DNA of 64,000 nt from assembly GCA_014799475.1 (NCBI GenBank), contig JAAVHX010000034.1, positions 1 through 64,000 of the forward strand, written 5' to 3'. The position numbers were made by a program, and so were the translations under genes. This document shows, piece by piece, positions 38,186 through 48,824 of the stretch; the stretch's first letter is position 1, and every line of letters starts with the position of its first letter. This DNA is from Clostridiales bacterium (GTDB taxonomy: Bacteria > Bacillota > Clostridia > Oscillospirales > Oscillospiraceae). The notes under the pieces are model-generated. The model did no database searches, was not told the origin of the DNA, and saw only the letters and a program-made list of their open reading frames with translations.

Positions 38186-38221
38186 GGACTTTTTTAAAAA
38201 ATCCAAATCTTTTCCCGGATG

Positions 38222-41200
38222 CTACAATTCCACTTCATGCCCCACGCCAAAGAACCACAAATACCGGTGACCTACTGTCACCCCCGCCGCCTGGGACAGG
38301 GCCCGGGTGTAGGCGTCCAGCTGGGGACGGTAGTCCTCGGCGCGGCGGGCAACGGTGTTTTCACTCACCCGGTCGGTCTTGAAATCCACCACGGTGACCG
38401 CGCCGTCCTCCTCCGCGAACCAGCAGTCCACCACGCCCTGGAGGAGGACTTCCTCCCCCGGCTCGGCCTCCTCGTAGTAGTCCGCCGCGGGTGTAAGCAG
38501 GGAGAACTTGAATTCCCGCTCCACACGCTGGGACTTGCGCAGGCGCTGACCCAGCCCGGATTGGAAGAAGGCCAGGATGTCCGCCGGGTCCACCGCCTCC
38601 CCCTGCTGGGGGGTGATGTATTGGCCGGCGACAAGGCGGGCGACCTCGTCCGCGATCTCATCGAGGCTGTTCGCGCGGTCGTAGTTGAGGTACTGCATCA
38701 CCATGTGCAGGGCGGTGCCCCGCTGGGCGGGGGTAAGGGGCCGCTGGCCCTCGAACACTGGGCGGCGCAGGGTGGTCTGCGGAGCGGAGGGCCGCAGCTC
38801 CACCGCGTCCTCCACCGCCTCCGCGTCCTTTTCCCTGCCCTTGAGCTGGGTGGCGGTGAGCTTGGAGGGAATGGAGGCGCAGCTTTGGTAGGGGTAGCGC
38901 CAGCTCAGCCGCTCCGCCAGGTCATCGGGGGCCTGGGTGCCGGCCTCGGCCCGCGGCTCCGCCCCGCCCAGGCCCTGGGGATGCTCGTAGTCCGCCCCGG
39001 ACAGCATTCGGATGTCCCAGGGACAGCCCTCGTCCGCCGGGAACTGGGGCCGGGGGACGTCCAGCGACTCCCAGAGGGGGGCGCTGTCCCGCCGGCACAG
39101 CACGGGGGTGAGCACCCAGTCCGCCATGGAGCGGGCCGATGCCATCTGCCGGGGGGGCGGGGGGCACTGGGCCTGGCCCGCCAGGGTGGAGAGCTGGCCC
39201 CCCAGGCCGTTGACGGAGGAGAACAAAATCAGCTTGTGTTCTGCCCGAGTCATGGCTACATACAAAAGCCGCATCTCCTCCGCCCGGAGCTGCCGCCGCA
39301 GCCGCAGGGCCACCGCGTCCCGGGCGATGGTGGTGTACCGCAGGCCCCGGGCCCGGTCGGTGCGCTTGGGGCCCAGGCCCAGGTCGGGGTGAAAGAGAAT
39401 GGTGGCCTTGGCGTCCGCCTCGTTGAACCGCCGGTCCAGACCGCACACCAGCACCACCGGGAACTCCAAACCCTTGGACTTGTGGATGGACAGGATGCGC
39501 ACACCCCCTGTTTCGCTCCCCGGAACGGGGACGGTTACGCCGTTGTCCGCCATCCGGCTGAGGTGGAGCAGGAAGGCCATCAGCCCCCGGTGCCCGCCGC
39601 TTTCAAAGCGGACGGCTTCGTCGTACAGGGCCATCAGGTTTGCCCGCCGCCGCTGGCCGTCCGGCATGGCGGCAAACACGGCGGGCGCGTCGAGTTTTCC
39701 GTAGATGTACCACAGCAGCCGGTGGCTGCCCTCCTCCGCCGCCAGCTCCCGCAGCTCGCCCAGCAGGGCCAGGAAGGACAGGCAGTCCTCCTCTCCTCGC
39801 TCCGCGCCGGCGGTGAGACAGTCGTATACCGTGCCGCCGCTCCCCGCCCGGAGGCGGGCCAGCCGGTCGGGGGTGAAGTCAAACAGGGGGGAGCGCAGGG
39901 CCGCCAGCAGGGCCACGTCCTGCCGGGGATTGTCCAGCACCTGGAGCAGGGCGATGACCACAGAAATCTCGGTTGTGCCGAAGAACTCCCGGCCCCCGTC
40001 GGCGCTCCAGGGGATGGACAGCTCGTCCAGGGCGGCGGCGTAATACCGCAGCACCGGGCCCGGCGAGCGCAGGAGGATGACGATGTCCTCCGCCCGCAGG
40101 GGGCGATCCCCGATGGGGGGGCCATTGTCCAGCAGCTCCCGGACGCGCCGGGCCGCGGCCCGGGCGGCCACCAGGTCTTTATCCGTTTTCTCCTCCTCCC
40201 CGTTGTCCGCGAGGGTGGACAGGTCCACACAGTTCAGCTCCACCCGGTAACGCTCATCCGGGGCGAAGTCTGTCCGGCCGGGGCGCAGGGCCTCTGCGTC
40301 GGTGTAGTCCAGCTCCCCGGCGGCCCGGGTCATCACGTTGCGGAAAATGAAGTTGACCCCGTCCAGCACCTCGGGCCGGGAGCGGAAGTTGTCCGACAGC
40401 AGGATTTTCCGCCCCTGGCCGGGAGCGGCCACCTCCGCCGGGGGGAACCGCTCATATTTGTCCAGGAAGATGCCCGGCTCCGCCAGCCGGAAGCGGTAGA
40501 TGGACTGCTTCACGTCCCCCACCATGAACAGGTTGTCCCCACTGGACAGCGCCCCGAAGATGGCGTTCTGCACGGCGTTGGTGTCCTGGTACTCATCCAC
40601 CATGATCTCCACGAACTGCTTTCCCACGTCCTGGGCCAGCTCAGAGGGCGAGCCGTCCGGGGTTGTCAGCAGCCGCGCCGCCAGGTGCTCCCCGTCGGCG
40701 AAGTCGATGAGATGGCGGCGCTGCTTGAGCCGGGTGAAGGCCCGGTCAAACTCCGCCGCCACGTCCAGCAGGGCCGTCATGGCGGGGCCGACGGCCCGCA
40801 GGTCATCCATGGCCTGGGCCGCCGTCACGTCGAACCGCTCCCCCAGCTTTTTCATCTGGGCCTTGCACTGATCCCGCTGGGCGGTCATGCGGGCCTTCAG
40901 CCCCTCGTCGTAATCGCCCCGCTTGGCTCCCGGACGGGGGAAGGGGATGGGGAAGCAGGCGGCGGCCTCGTCCCAGCCCCGGCCCAGGGCGGAGCGCAGC
41001 CGCTCCAGCGCGTCGATGGTGTCCCCCAGGGTGGGGGCGTAGTTTTTGGTCAGCAGTTCGTCAAAGTAGATCTCGTCCCGCAGGTTTTTCAGCGCCCCCA
41101 GCCAGTAGTCCGCCAGCTCCCAGCCGTCCGCCAGCAGGGCTTTTCCCCAGGGGGTGTCCTCCGGGCCCGCGCCCTCCGGGAATATGAAGTCCCGCCGGCG

Positions 41201-41779
41201 CGACCTGAGCCAGCTCCCTGGGTCGGCCTGGGCCTGCACCTGCTGGTGGACGTACAGCACCACGTCCTCCAGGGTCTGGTCGTCCCGCTCCCCGGCCAGG
41301 GCGTCCACCAGGGCGGCAAAGGGGGCGTCGTCAGCGATGTTGGCGTAACGGGCCTCCAGCACCTCTTCCAGAGCGCGGCGGCGCAGCTCGTCCCCTTCCG
41401 CCTCGTCACACAGGCGGAAGTCAGGGTCCAGGTCGGCCAGGTGCCCCCACTGGCGCAGGAGGTCCAGGCAGAACGCGTCGATGGTGCAGATGGGGGCCTT
41501 GTATACCAGGGTGGCGCTGCGCCGCAGGTGCCGGTCCCCCGGCCGCTGGGCCAGGGCCGCGTGGATGGCGGCGGCGATGCGGCCCCGCAGTTCGGCGGCG
41601 GCGGCGTTGGTGAAGGTGATGATCAGGAAGCGGTCGATGTCCTCCCCTTGCTCCACATAGCCCATCAGCCGCTCCACCAGCACGCGGGTCTTGCCCGATC
41701 CGGCGGCGGCGGACACCAGCAGGTCGCCCCCCCGGTTCTCTACGGCGGCAAGCTGCTGTTTTGTCAGCTCAATCGCCAT
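38222..41779 (-). CDS. addA: ATP-dependent helicase/nuclease subunit A
   Basis: LTKQQLAAVENRGGDLLVSAAAGSGKTRVLVERL; C-terminal nuclease motif VVDFKTDRV. Confidence 0.96.
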   Translation of the reverse strand: MAIELTKQQLAAVENRGGDLLVSAAAGSGKTRVLVERLMGYVEQGEDIDRFLIITFTNAAAAELRGRIAAAIHAALAQRPGDRHLRRSATLVYKAPICTIDAFCLDLLRQWGHLADLDPDFRLCDEAEGDELRRRALEEVLEARYANIADDAPFAALVDALAGERDDQTLEDVVLYVHQQVQAQADPGSWLRSRRRDFIFPEGAGPEDTPWGKALLADGWELADYWLGALKNLRDEIYFDELLTKNYAPTLGDTIDALERLRSALGRGWDEAAACFPIPFPRPGAKRGDYDEGLKARMTAQRDQCKAQMKKLGERFDVTAAQAMDDLRAVGPAMTALLDVAAEFDRAFTRLKQRRHLIDFADGEHLAARLLTTPDGSPSELAQDVGKQFVEIMVDEYQDTNAVQNAIFGALSSGDNLFMVGDVKQSIYRFRLAEPGIFLDKYERFPPAEVAAPGQGRKILLSDNFRSRPEVLDGVNFIFRNVMTRAAGELDYTDAEALRPGRTDFAPDERYRVELNCVDLSTLADNGEEEKTDKDLVAARAAARRVRELLDNGPPIGDRPLRAEDIVILLRSPGPVLRYYAAALDELSIPWSADGGREFFGTTEISVVIALLQVLDNPRQDVALLAALRSPLFDFTPDRLARLRAGSGGTVYDCLTAGAERGEEDCLSFLALLGELRELAAEEGSHRLLWYIYGKLDAPAVFAAMPDGQRRRANLMALYDEAVRFESGGHRGLMAFLLHLSRMADNGVTVPVPGSETGGVRILSIHKSKGLEFPVVLVCGLDRRFNEADAKATILFHPDLGLGPKRTDRARGLRYTTIARDAVALRLRRQLRAEEMRLLYVAMTRAEHKLILFSSVNGLGGQLSTLAGQAQCPPPPRQMASARSMADWVLTPVLCRRDSAPLWESLDVPRPQFPADEGCPWDIRMLSGADYEHPQGLGGAEPRAEAGTQAPDDLAERLSWRYPYQSCASIPSKLTATQLKGREKDAEAVEDAVELRPSAPQTTLRRPVFEGQRPLTPAQRGTALHMVMQYLNYDRANSLDEIADEVARLVAGQYITPQQGEAVDPADILAFFQSGLGQRLRKSQRVEREFKFSLLTPAADYYEEAEPGEEVLLQGVVDCWFAEEDGAVTVVDFKTDRVSENTVARRAEDYRPQLDAYTRALSQAAGVTVGHRYLWFFGVGHEVEL

Positions 41780-44700
41780 GTCCATCCTCCTCCTTTTGGG
41801 CCAGCCAGTTCCAGAATTCCGCCGCCTTGACGCCCCGCCGGTAGCGCCTTGCGTCCCCACAGCCCTCCTCGAAGTGGCAGGCGGCCTTGTAGTCGCACCA
41901 GCGGCAGGGGTTCTTGTCCGCACCCCGCCAGTAGGGGTCGGCGTCGATGTTGCCCGCCGCCAGCTCCCCGGCGGCGTGCTTCAAAGCGTCTGTGATATAT
42001 CCGTCCAGCAGCTCCATCTGTTCGGGGGTGACCAGGTAGTCGCCGCCGCCCCGGCCCGTGCTGACGGGCAGGAAGCGGAACGCACCGGCAGCGTGTTCCA
42101 TGGCGGACAGCACCGCCGGGTCGTCCAGCACCAGCCCCTGGCGGCGCAGCAGCCCGTCCCGGGATCGCTGGATGTCCTCGTCGGTCATGCCCCGCTCGCC
42201 GTCCACCAGGGGAGTGCGGGCGGGGACATACAGCACACCTGCCGGGACGATCTCATCGGAGCCGAACACCCGCTCTCCCTCCCGGCTGAGGGCGAACAGA
42301 TACAGCAGCATCTGCAAACCCCGCCCGTCCTCCACGTCGGCGAAGTCGAAGCTCTTTTTGCCGGTTTTGTAGTCCACCACCCGCAGGTAGCGCTTGCCGT
42401 CGTGGAGCCATTCGTCCACCCGGTCCACAAAGCCGGTGAGGCGCAGACGTACCCCCTGTTCTACCTCCACCGGGGGCAGCTCCTTGCCCCGGCCGAAGCC
42501 CAGCTCAAAGGCGGCGGGGGTGAAGTCGGAGACGGAAAGCTCGGCGCACACGCTTTGGGTCACGTCCAGCGCGGCCTGCTTCATGCGCTCAAACAGATAG
42601 CGGAATCGGGCGGTCTCGCCGTCCAGGCCGGTGAGGACCTCCCGCTCGTAGCGGTCGGCGGCGGCTTGGGACAGGCGGCGGACTTCTTCCGCGTTATCCA
42701 GCGGGATGCCCGCGCTTTTGGCTGAGCGCAGGGTGCCCTCCAGCACGGCGTGGACGAAGGTGCCGTAATCGGAGGGCCGGAACGCGGCCTTCTGCCGGGG
42801 TTTGGCATCCAGGCCGAAGCGGAGGAAATGGCTGAAGTGGCAGGAGTTATAGAGGTCGAGCCGGGTAGCCGACATGGGCACCACCGGGCCGAACAGCTCG
42901 TCCACCGCCAGCCGGGACAGCCGGCCGCGGCACCACTGCGCGGCACCCTGAATGCGTTCCACCCGGGGAGCCAGTCCCTGCACCCGCCGCAGGGCGTCGG
43001 CCACAGCCGGGTCACGGCCTGCCAGCTCCAGCGCCGCGTCCGGGGCGGACAGCCGGGCCAGGGGGTCGGAGCCGTCCGCCACAGGGGCGTCGGGGAACAG
43101 CGACGCCAGCCGCTCCCAGAGGAAGCAGGGGGTTTTCTGGTTGTCCCCCGACCCGGTGGCATAGCTCACATACAGCCGCTCAGAGGGCCGTGCGCAGGTC
43201 TCGTAGGCGATGGTCATCTCCCGGCGGAGCTTGTCCTCCTGTTTTGGAGCCAGCTCCACCTCCATGGCGGCCAGCACGTCCCGATCCTGGTCGGAGAACA
43301 GCCCCGGCGAGGGGGCGCAGTCCGGGATGGAATTGCTGTCCGCCCCCAGCAGGAACAGCGCCTTGACCTCCTTGTGGGCCATGCGGGGGGCGTCCCCCAC
43401 CGTCACCGCGTCCAGCGACACGGGAATGGCCCCCACGTCATACTGGGACAGCACCAGGGAAAACAGCCGGGAGAACTCGTCCAGTTCCAGCTCGGTATCC
43501 TCTAATAAAAGGGCGCACTGCTCCAGGCCGCCCACTAAAATGTCCCAGAGCTGGCGGTACTGGGCGGCGGTGCTCCGGTCGCCCCGCTCCTCCAGGCTGT
43601 CCGCCCGCTGACTGAGCCGGGTGGGCAGGTCGATGTCGTCCAAAAGCTGGTAGAGGGCCAGGGCGCGGCCCTTACCCGTTTTGTCCTTGTTTTTGCGCAG
43701 GGCTTCCAGCGGCGCGATGACCTTCCGGCGCAGCTCGTCCAGCCACGCCACGAAAGCGGTGTCCTCGTCGGTGAACTCCTGTCCGTAGCCCTCCGGGTGC
43801 ATGTCCCAGGGCTTTTTCCGCGTCCAGGCGGAGCCCTTCAGGTCCCAGGTGAGGGCGTAGTTTTCCAGCAAATCCCGCTCCTCGTCCGAAATCCCGGTGA
43901 GCCCGGTTTTCAGGTAGCGGAACAGCTCCTCGTAGGGGTAGTCCTCCGCCGCCGCGGCCAGGGCGGAGGTGACCAGGGCCAGCACCGGCTTTTCCAGCAC
44001 GTCCTCCATGGCGGACAGGAACACGGGTACGCCGTACCGGGCAAACACGCTGTCGATGAGTTCAACCTGCCCGTCCAGCTTCCGGGCGCACACGGCGATG
44101 TCCCGGCAGCGGTAACCCTCCTCCCACAGCAGGCGCAGGATTTCGGCGGCGCACCACTCCGCCTCCTGCCGTGGGGTGGCGGCGGCGATCCGGGTGACGG
44201 CGCACTCCCCCTGCCAAGGGGCCTCGGGCATGGGGCCAAACAGACGCTGTTCCAAAAAGGCCAGGGATGGGTGGCGGGGCAGGGGATGGTCAAGGGTTTC
44301 CTCCAGGAAGAGCACACCGTTGTTCTTTGCCAGACGGCTTAACCGCCGGGCAGCCCGGAGGGCGGGCTGGAAGATGCCGGTTGGATCGTCCCCGGTGCCG
44401 CACACAAAGGCCACCGTCAGCTCCCCCTGGGCCATGAGGGCGGACAGCACCCGCTCCTCCTGGGGGGTGAAGTCGGTGAAGCCGTAGACATAGAACGCCA
44501 TCCCCGCCCCCCAGCGGGTGTCCTGGAGCTGCTGGGCCAGCCGGTCAAGACGGCCCCGGGGGTCGGCGGCGCCAGCCTGCTCCATGGTTTGGTAGGCGGC
44601 GTAGATGAGCCCCAGATCCCGCAGTTTGTCCCCCTGGCGGCCCCCCAGCTCCTCCCCGGCGGCGATCAGCGCCTCCGGCTCCACCCGGTAGGAGCGGCAC

Positions 44701-45068
44701 TCGTCCACCGTGGCCAGCAGCCCCGTGAGGAACGCGGGCTTCCGGGAGGGGGCGCGGTAGGTGGTCAGTGCGTCGGACACCTTCCGCAGGGCGGCGTACA
44801 TCAGCAGCATCCGCCCCCCGGCGTCCAGCATGGGGGCGGCCCCGCCCCCGGCGGCGTCGGTGAGCCGCCCGGCCAGCCGGGTGAAGGAGAGTACCTCACA
44901 CTCCATGGACGCACGGCCCTGCAAAATGGCGCACATCGCCCGTTCGCTTTCGTGGGAATACTGCTCGGGCACGATGAGCAGACGGCGGCGGGCGGGGGAG
45001 CGGCCCATCCGCTCCAAAAGCTCCCCCCGGATGTCCTGCCCGGCCCGGGCGTACAGCAGATTCAGCAT
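41769..45068 (-). CDS. addB: ATP-dependent helicase/nuclease subunit B
   Basis: LIVPEQYSHESERAM; VVDYKTG nuclease motif; C-terminal CRWCDYKAACHFEEGC Fe-S cysteines. Confidence 0.95.
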   Translation of the reverse strand: MLNLLYARAGQDIRGELLERMGRSPARRRLLIVPEQYSHESERAMCAILQGRASMECEVLSFTRLAGRLTDAAGGGAAPMLDAGGRMLLMYAALRKVSDALTTYRAPSRKPAFLTGLLATVDECRSYRVEPEALIAAGEELGGRQGDKLRDLGLIYAAYQTMEQAGAADPRGRLDRLAQQLQDTRWGAGMAFYVYGFTDFTPQEERVLSALMAQGELTVAFVCGTGDDPTGIFQPALRAARRLSRLAKNNGVLFLEETLDHPLPRHPSLAFLEQRLFGPMPEAPWQGECAVTRIAAATPRQEAEWCAAEILRLLWEEGYRCRDIAVCARKLDGQVELIDSVFARYGVPVFLSAMEDVLEKPVLALVTSALAAAAEDYPYEELFRYLKTGLTGISDEERDLLENYALTWDLKGSAWTRKKPWDMHPEGYGQEFTDEDTAFVAWLDELRRKVIAPLEALRKNKDKTGKGRALALYQLLDDIDLPTRLSQRADSLEERGDRSTAAQYRQLWDILVGGLEQCALLLEDTELELDEFSRLFSLVLSQYDVGAIPVSLDAVTVGDAPRMAHKEVKALFLLGADSNSIPDCAPSPGLFSDQDRDVLAAMEVELAPKQEDKLRREMTIAYETCARPSERLYVSYATGSGDNQKTPCFLWERLASLFPDAPVADGSDPLARLSAPDAALELAGRDPAVADALRRVQGLAPRVERIQGAAQWCRGRLSRLAVDELFGPVVPMSATRLDLYNSCHFSHFLRFGLDAKPRQKAAFRPSDYGTFVHAVLEGTLRSAKSAGIPLDNAEEVRRLSQAAADRYEREVLTGLDGETARFRYLFERMKQAALDVTQSVCAELSVSDFTPAAFELGFGRGKELPPVEVEQGVRLRLTGFVDRVDEWLHDGKRYLRVVDYKTGKKSFDFADVEDGRGLQMLLYLFALSREGERVFGSDEIVPAGVLYVPARTPLVDGERGMTDEDIQRSRDGLLRRQGLVLDDPAVLSAMEHAAGAFRFLPVSTGRGGGDYLVTPEQMELLDGYITDALKHAAGELAAGNIDADPYWRGADKNPCRWCDYKAACHFEEGCGDARRYRRGVKAAEFWNWLAQKEEDGHGD

Positions 45069-45176
45069 GGCGGGGCCTCCTTTCGTTGGGTTTCGTTTTT
45101 TGTAGTATAGCAGGTTGGGCGGGGCAAGGCAATGGGCAGTGACCCGTCTTTCGGATCACCGCCCATTCAAAGCCGT

Positions 45177-46295
45177 CTATTCCGCGCGCTCCGCCAGTTC
45201 TGCCCGCTCCGCGCGCTTTTCCCACTCCGCGTGCCGTTGCTGTTCCGCCTGCTGTGCCTTGGCCACTGCCTCCAACAGGTAGTCAATCCCTTTGGAAATT
45301 GCGCCTTCAATGTCGAAATCCCAGCCGCTGAAATTCATAGTCTTTAAGGTTTCCCGCATATCGGCCGCAAAGGCACGGGCGTCAAATTTGCCGTCTAACA
45401 CGGCGTCCCACCGGGATTGTGGAATATTCATTGGAAGATCGTTGGAGAAATCGTAATAAATGTCGGGGAAAAAGGTCGCGGGCAGCTGGTAGTTTATGGC
45501 TTTGATATAGGCCCATGCGCCATCCCTGCCAAGTTTGTTGCTCAGCACCCCTGACTGATACAGTTCCCCCTGCATATTCAAAAAGTCCCGGAGGGTATTT
45601 TTACCCGCGTATTTTTGGCAGATGGCCTGTTCCCGCTCTTTTACGCTCATATCCACGTAGCCAAGCTCCCGACCGGCGGTGTCTCCATACTTGGATCGGA
45701 CATATTCGTGAAAGGCATCCATATCGCGCTCATGCTGAGCATAGTTGTCTTTTGACCAGGTTGAGACGTTGATGCCCGTGCTCAGCCTGAACTCCTCCTG
45801 CAATGGGTAAAGAACATTGAGACAATATTCGGCGCTATACTGGTTGTTGACATCAATCCACTCATGTGTGATTGGAAATGTGGTGATTGCCGCCATATTG
45901 CCGTCGAAAGCATCATTATACCGGTTCCATATGGAGGTACGGATGTCGTCGTAGCTCATCCCGGTATAATCGGCCTCCTCCGCCATTTGGCGCAGCTTGG
46001 CCAGTTTGACCTCGGTAGAATCCCCCGGAAGGATTTCCGCACCGCCTGTCCGTGAGGCGGTATTGCGCACGGCCTCCGCGGCGGCATTGGACACGCTGAC
46101 TGCGCCCGAAGCGGCCACACTCACAGGCGCCTCCTCTACAGCGGGAGCGCGATAAGAGATCGTGATCGTGTCCTCCGGCTCCCGGAGGGACGTACACGTT
46201 GCAAGGGTTTGTTGAAATTTCCCTGTCTGGGCCGCATCGGTTCTTGTGACGTTTCGCGGTGTGTTCCAGCCGCTGGGTCGATTGTCGATTTTCAT
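45177..46295 (-). CDS. Hypothetical protein, no recognised family
   Basis: 372-aa ORF MKIDNRPSGWNTPRNVTRTDAAQTGKFQQTL..., lower GC than neighbours. Confidence 0.6.
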   Translation of the reverse strand: MKIDNRPSGWNTPRNVTRTDAAQTGKFQQTLATCTSLREPEDTITISYRAPAVEEAPVSVAASGAVSVSNAAAEAVRNTASRTGGAEILPGDSTEVKLAKLRQMAEEADYTGMSYDDIRTSIWNRYNDAFDGNMAAITTFPITHEWIDVNNQYSAEYCLNVLYPLQEEFRLSTGINVSTWSKDNYAQHERDMDAFHEYVRSKYGDTAGRELGYVDMSVKEREQAICQKYAGKNTLRDFLNMQGELYQSGVLSNKLGRDGAWAYIKAINYQLPATFFPDIYYDFSNDLPMNIPQSRWDAVLDGKFDARAFAADMRETLKTMNFSGWDFDIEGAISKGIDYLLEAVAKAQQAEQQRHAEWEKRAERAELAERAE

Positions 46296-46400
46296 AATGT
46301 TGGCACAAACTCCCTTCCGCCGCTTTTTATGATTATCGGCAGGAGGCGGATAAAAAATAAGGCGGCCAAATTTGGGTATAGGGCATCTTAAAAAATTGTG

Positions 46401-46429
46401 TTGACAAACCCTTCCGCATCTGGTATGAT
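46401..46429 (+). promoter_or_regulatory. Consensus SigA promoter of infC-rpmI-rplT
   Basis: TTGACA-N17-TATGAT. Confidence 0.85.
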
Positions 46430-46435
46430 ACTTGG

Positions 46436-46573
46436 GCAAAAGGAAGCAGGAATGGCGCCGCCGTCCTCACCTCCCGCCGCGGGCGAAGGGGTTAACATGG
46501 TAAGTACCGCACTCGGAAGGGGGCGGTGCTTGTTGTGGACGTGGGTGCTGCCTTGCATTCACGTTTTTATTTT
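46436..46573 (+). ncRNA. Candidate infC/L20-type leader with attenuator terminator
   Basis: About 140-nt leader; CGTGGGTGC-TGCCTT-GCATTCACG (9 bp incl. two G-U) followed by TTTTTATTTT at 46540-46573, directly before the infC SD. Confidence 0.65.
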
Positions 46574-46581
46574 GGAGGTGC

Positions 46582-47115
46582 GTGACCATAGCTAATACGG
46601 CTCATCAGATCAACGAGGAAATCCGCGACCGCGAGGTGCGTCTCATTGGCGCCGACGGCGCCCAGCTGGGCGTCATGTCCGCGGCCCAGGCTCAGGCCCG
46701 CGCCGACGAGGCCGGCCTTGACCTGGTCAAGATCTCTCCCACCGCCACCCCCCCCGTGTGCAAGCTCATGGACTACGGCAAGTACCGCTTCGAGCAGTCC
46801 AAACGGGAGAAGGAGGCCAAAAAGAACCAGCACGTGGTGGAGGTCAAGGAGGTGCGGATGTCCCCCGGCATCGACATCGGCGACTTCAACACCAAGCTGC
46901 GCAACGCCCAGAAGTTTTTGGGCGAGGGCAACCGGGTGAAGGTCACCGTCCGTTTCCGGGGCCGGGAGATGGCCCACACCGACATCGGCAAGAAGCTGCT
47001 GCTGGACTTCGCCGATCAGTGTGCCGAGCAGGCCGTGATGGACAAGGAGCCCAAGCTGGAGGGCCGGCACATGAGCATTTTCCTGTCCGCGAAGAGTGCG
47101 AAAACCAATAAGTAA
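46582..47115 (+). CDS. infC: Translation initiation factor IF-3 (GTG start)
   Basis: [23 protein letters not shown]...[22 protein letters not shown]. Confidence 0.97.
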   Translation: MTIANTAHQINEEIRDREVRLIGADGAQLGVMSAAQAQARADEAGLDLVKISPTATPPVCKLMDYGKYRFEQSKREKEAKKNQHVVEVKEVRMSPGIDIGDFNTKLRNAQKFLGEGNRVKVTVRFRGREMAHTDIGKKLLLDFADQCAEQAVMDKEPKLEGRHMSIFLSAKSAKTNK

Positions 47116-47153
47116 CCAGCAATCCCATTAACTACGAAAAGGAGACAACCGCC

Positions 47154-47357
47154 ATGCCTAAAGTGAAAACCCACAGCGGCGCCAAGAAGCGTTTCAATCT
47201 GACCAAGAACGGAAAGGTCAAGCGCGCCCACGCCAACAAGAGCCACCTGCTCAACGGCCACGGCAAGACCCGCAAGCTCAAGAGAAGCCTCCGCAAGGGC
47301 GGCTACGCCGACGTGACCAACGCGGCCACCATCAAGCGCATGGTTCCCTACAAATAA
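47154..47357 (+). CDS. rpmI: 50S ribosomal protein L35
   Basis: [24 protein letters not shown]. Confidence 0.98.
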   Translation: MPKVKTHSGAKKRFNLTKNGKVKRAHANKSHLLNGHGKTRKLKRSLRKGGYADVTNAATIKRMVPYK

Positions 47358-47400
47358 GGGACGACATCATATTTTACTCAATACAGGAGGCTGAACGACA

Positions 47401-47757
47401 ATGGCAAGAGTCAAGGGCGCGATGATGACGCGCAAGAGAAGGAATAAGATCCTCAAGCTGGCCAAGGGCTACTGGGGCGCCAAGAGCAAGCACTATAAGA
47501 TGGCCAACGAGCAGGTCATGAAGTCCCTGCAGTACGCCTACGTGGGCCGCCGGCTGAAGAAGCGCGACTTCCGTCAGCTGTGGATCGCCCGCATCAGCGC
47601 CGGCTGCAAGATGAACGGCATGAACTACTCCACCTTCATGCACGGCCTGAAGCTGGCCAATGTGGAGATCAACCGCAAGATGCTGGCCGAGATGGCCGTC
47701 AACGACAAGGCCGCCTTCACCCAGCTCACCGAGCTGGCCAAGGGGAAGCTGGCTTAA
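47401..47757 (+). CDS. rplT: 50S ribosomal protein L20
   Basis: [33 protein letters not shown]. Confidence 0.98.
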   Translation: MARVKGAMMTRKRRNKILKLAKGYWGAKSKHYKMANEQVMKSLQYAYVGRRLKKRDFRQLWIARISAGCKMNGMNYSTFMHGLKLANVEINRKMLAEMAVNDKAAFTQLTELAKGKLA

Positions 47758-47770
47758 ATAGCAGAAAAAA

Positions 47771-47797
47771 CGCCCGGTCATTATGACCGGGCGCTTT
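47771..47797 (+). terminator. Terminator after rplT
   Basis: CGCCCGGTCA-TTA-TGACCGGGCG-CTTTT. Confidence 0.88.
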
Positions 47798-47880
47798 TCC
47801 GTCTAAAAACAGGGGGCTGTTCAAGCCCTTCTTTTTTTGATATAATACCCTGGAATCTGACCCCAAGGAAGTGACGAAAG

Positions 47881-48819
47881 ATGAGCGAGACACAATTGGC
47901 CGCCCAGGTGGTGGGCGAAGTGAAGAAGGCCGTGGTGGGCAAGGACGAGATCGTCATCAAGACGCTGCTGGCCATCCTGGCCCGGGGCCACGTCCTGCTG
48001 GAGGACATCCCCGGCGTGGGCAAGACCACCATGGCCATCGCCTTTTCCAGGGCCCTTGGTCTGAAATACAACCGGGTGCAGTTCACCCCGGACGTGATGC
48101 CCTCCGACCTGACGGGTTTTTCCCTCTACAACAAGGCCACAGGGCAGATGGAGTACCAGCCCGGGGCGCTGCTGTGCAATTTGTTCCTGGCCGACGAGCT
48201 GAACCGGGCCACCAGCCGCACCCAGTCCGCCCTGCTGGAGGCCATGGAAGAGGGCCGGGTGACGGTGGACGGCGTGTCCCGTCCCGTGCCCGATCCCTTC
48301 CTGGTCATCGCCACCCAGAACCCGGCGGGGGCCTCCGGCACCCAGCTGCTGCCCGACTCCCAGCTGGACCGGTTTGCCCTGCGGCTGTCCATGGGCTATC
48401 CCGAGCCCGCCGACGAGTTGGAGCTGCTCCACCGCAAGCTCCGGGGCGACCCCATGGCGGAAGTGGTCCAGGCGGCGGACCGGGAGCAGCTTGCCCGCCT
48501 GCGCGGCATGGTGGACGGGGTGTTCCTGGGCGACGCGGTGCTGGATTACATCCTCCGGCTGGTGCGCGCCACCCGGAACCATCCAGGGCTGGCCCAGGGC
48601 GCAAGTCCCAGAGCGGCCATCTCGCTGGCGGCGCTGTGCCGGGCGTCCGCCTTCCTCCACGGGCGGGATTACGTGGTGCCCGAGGACGTGAAATACCTCT
48701 GGGCGGACGCCATTGCCCACCGGCTGGTGCTCCCGGCCGGGGCGGCGGGAGGCGCCCAGCGCGCGTCGCAGGTCGCCATGGAGGTGTTTGCCTCGGTGCA
48801 GCCTCCCCGCCTCCGGTAA
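47881..48819 (+). CDS. MoxR-family AAA ATPase
   Basis: LLEDIPGVGKTTMAIAFSRAL; QFTPDVMPSDLTGFS; NPAGASGTQLLPDSQLDRF. Confidence 0.95.
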   Translation: MSETQLAAQVVGEVKKAVVGKDEIVIKTLLAILARGHVLLEDIPGVGKTTMAIAFSRALGLKYNRVQFTPDVMPSDLTGFSLYNKATGQMEYQPGALLCNLFLADELNRATSRTQSALLEAMEEGRVTVDGVSRPVPDPFLVIATQNPAGASGTQLLPDSQLDRFALRLSMGYPEPADELELLHRKLRGDPMAEVVQAADREQLARLRGMVDGVFLGDAVLDYILRLVRATRNHPGLAQGASPRAAISLAALCRASAFLHGRDYVVPEDVKYLWADAIAHRLVLPAGAAGGAQRASQVAMEVFASVQPPRLR

Positions 48820-48824
48820 AGGCC

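Noticed and set aside
38219-41830. 1203-aa ORF antisense to addA
   Set aside because: The sense strand encodes an unmistakable AddA. The antisense frame is a codon-bias mirror of a GC-rich gene: low-complexity H/G/Q/V-rich translation, no motifs.
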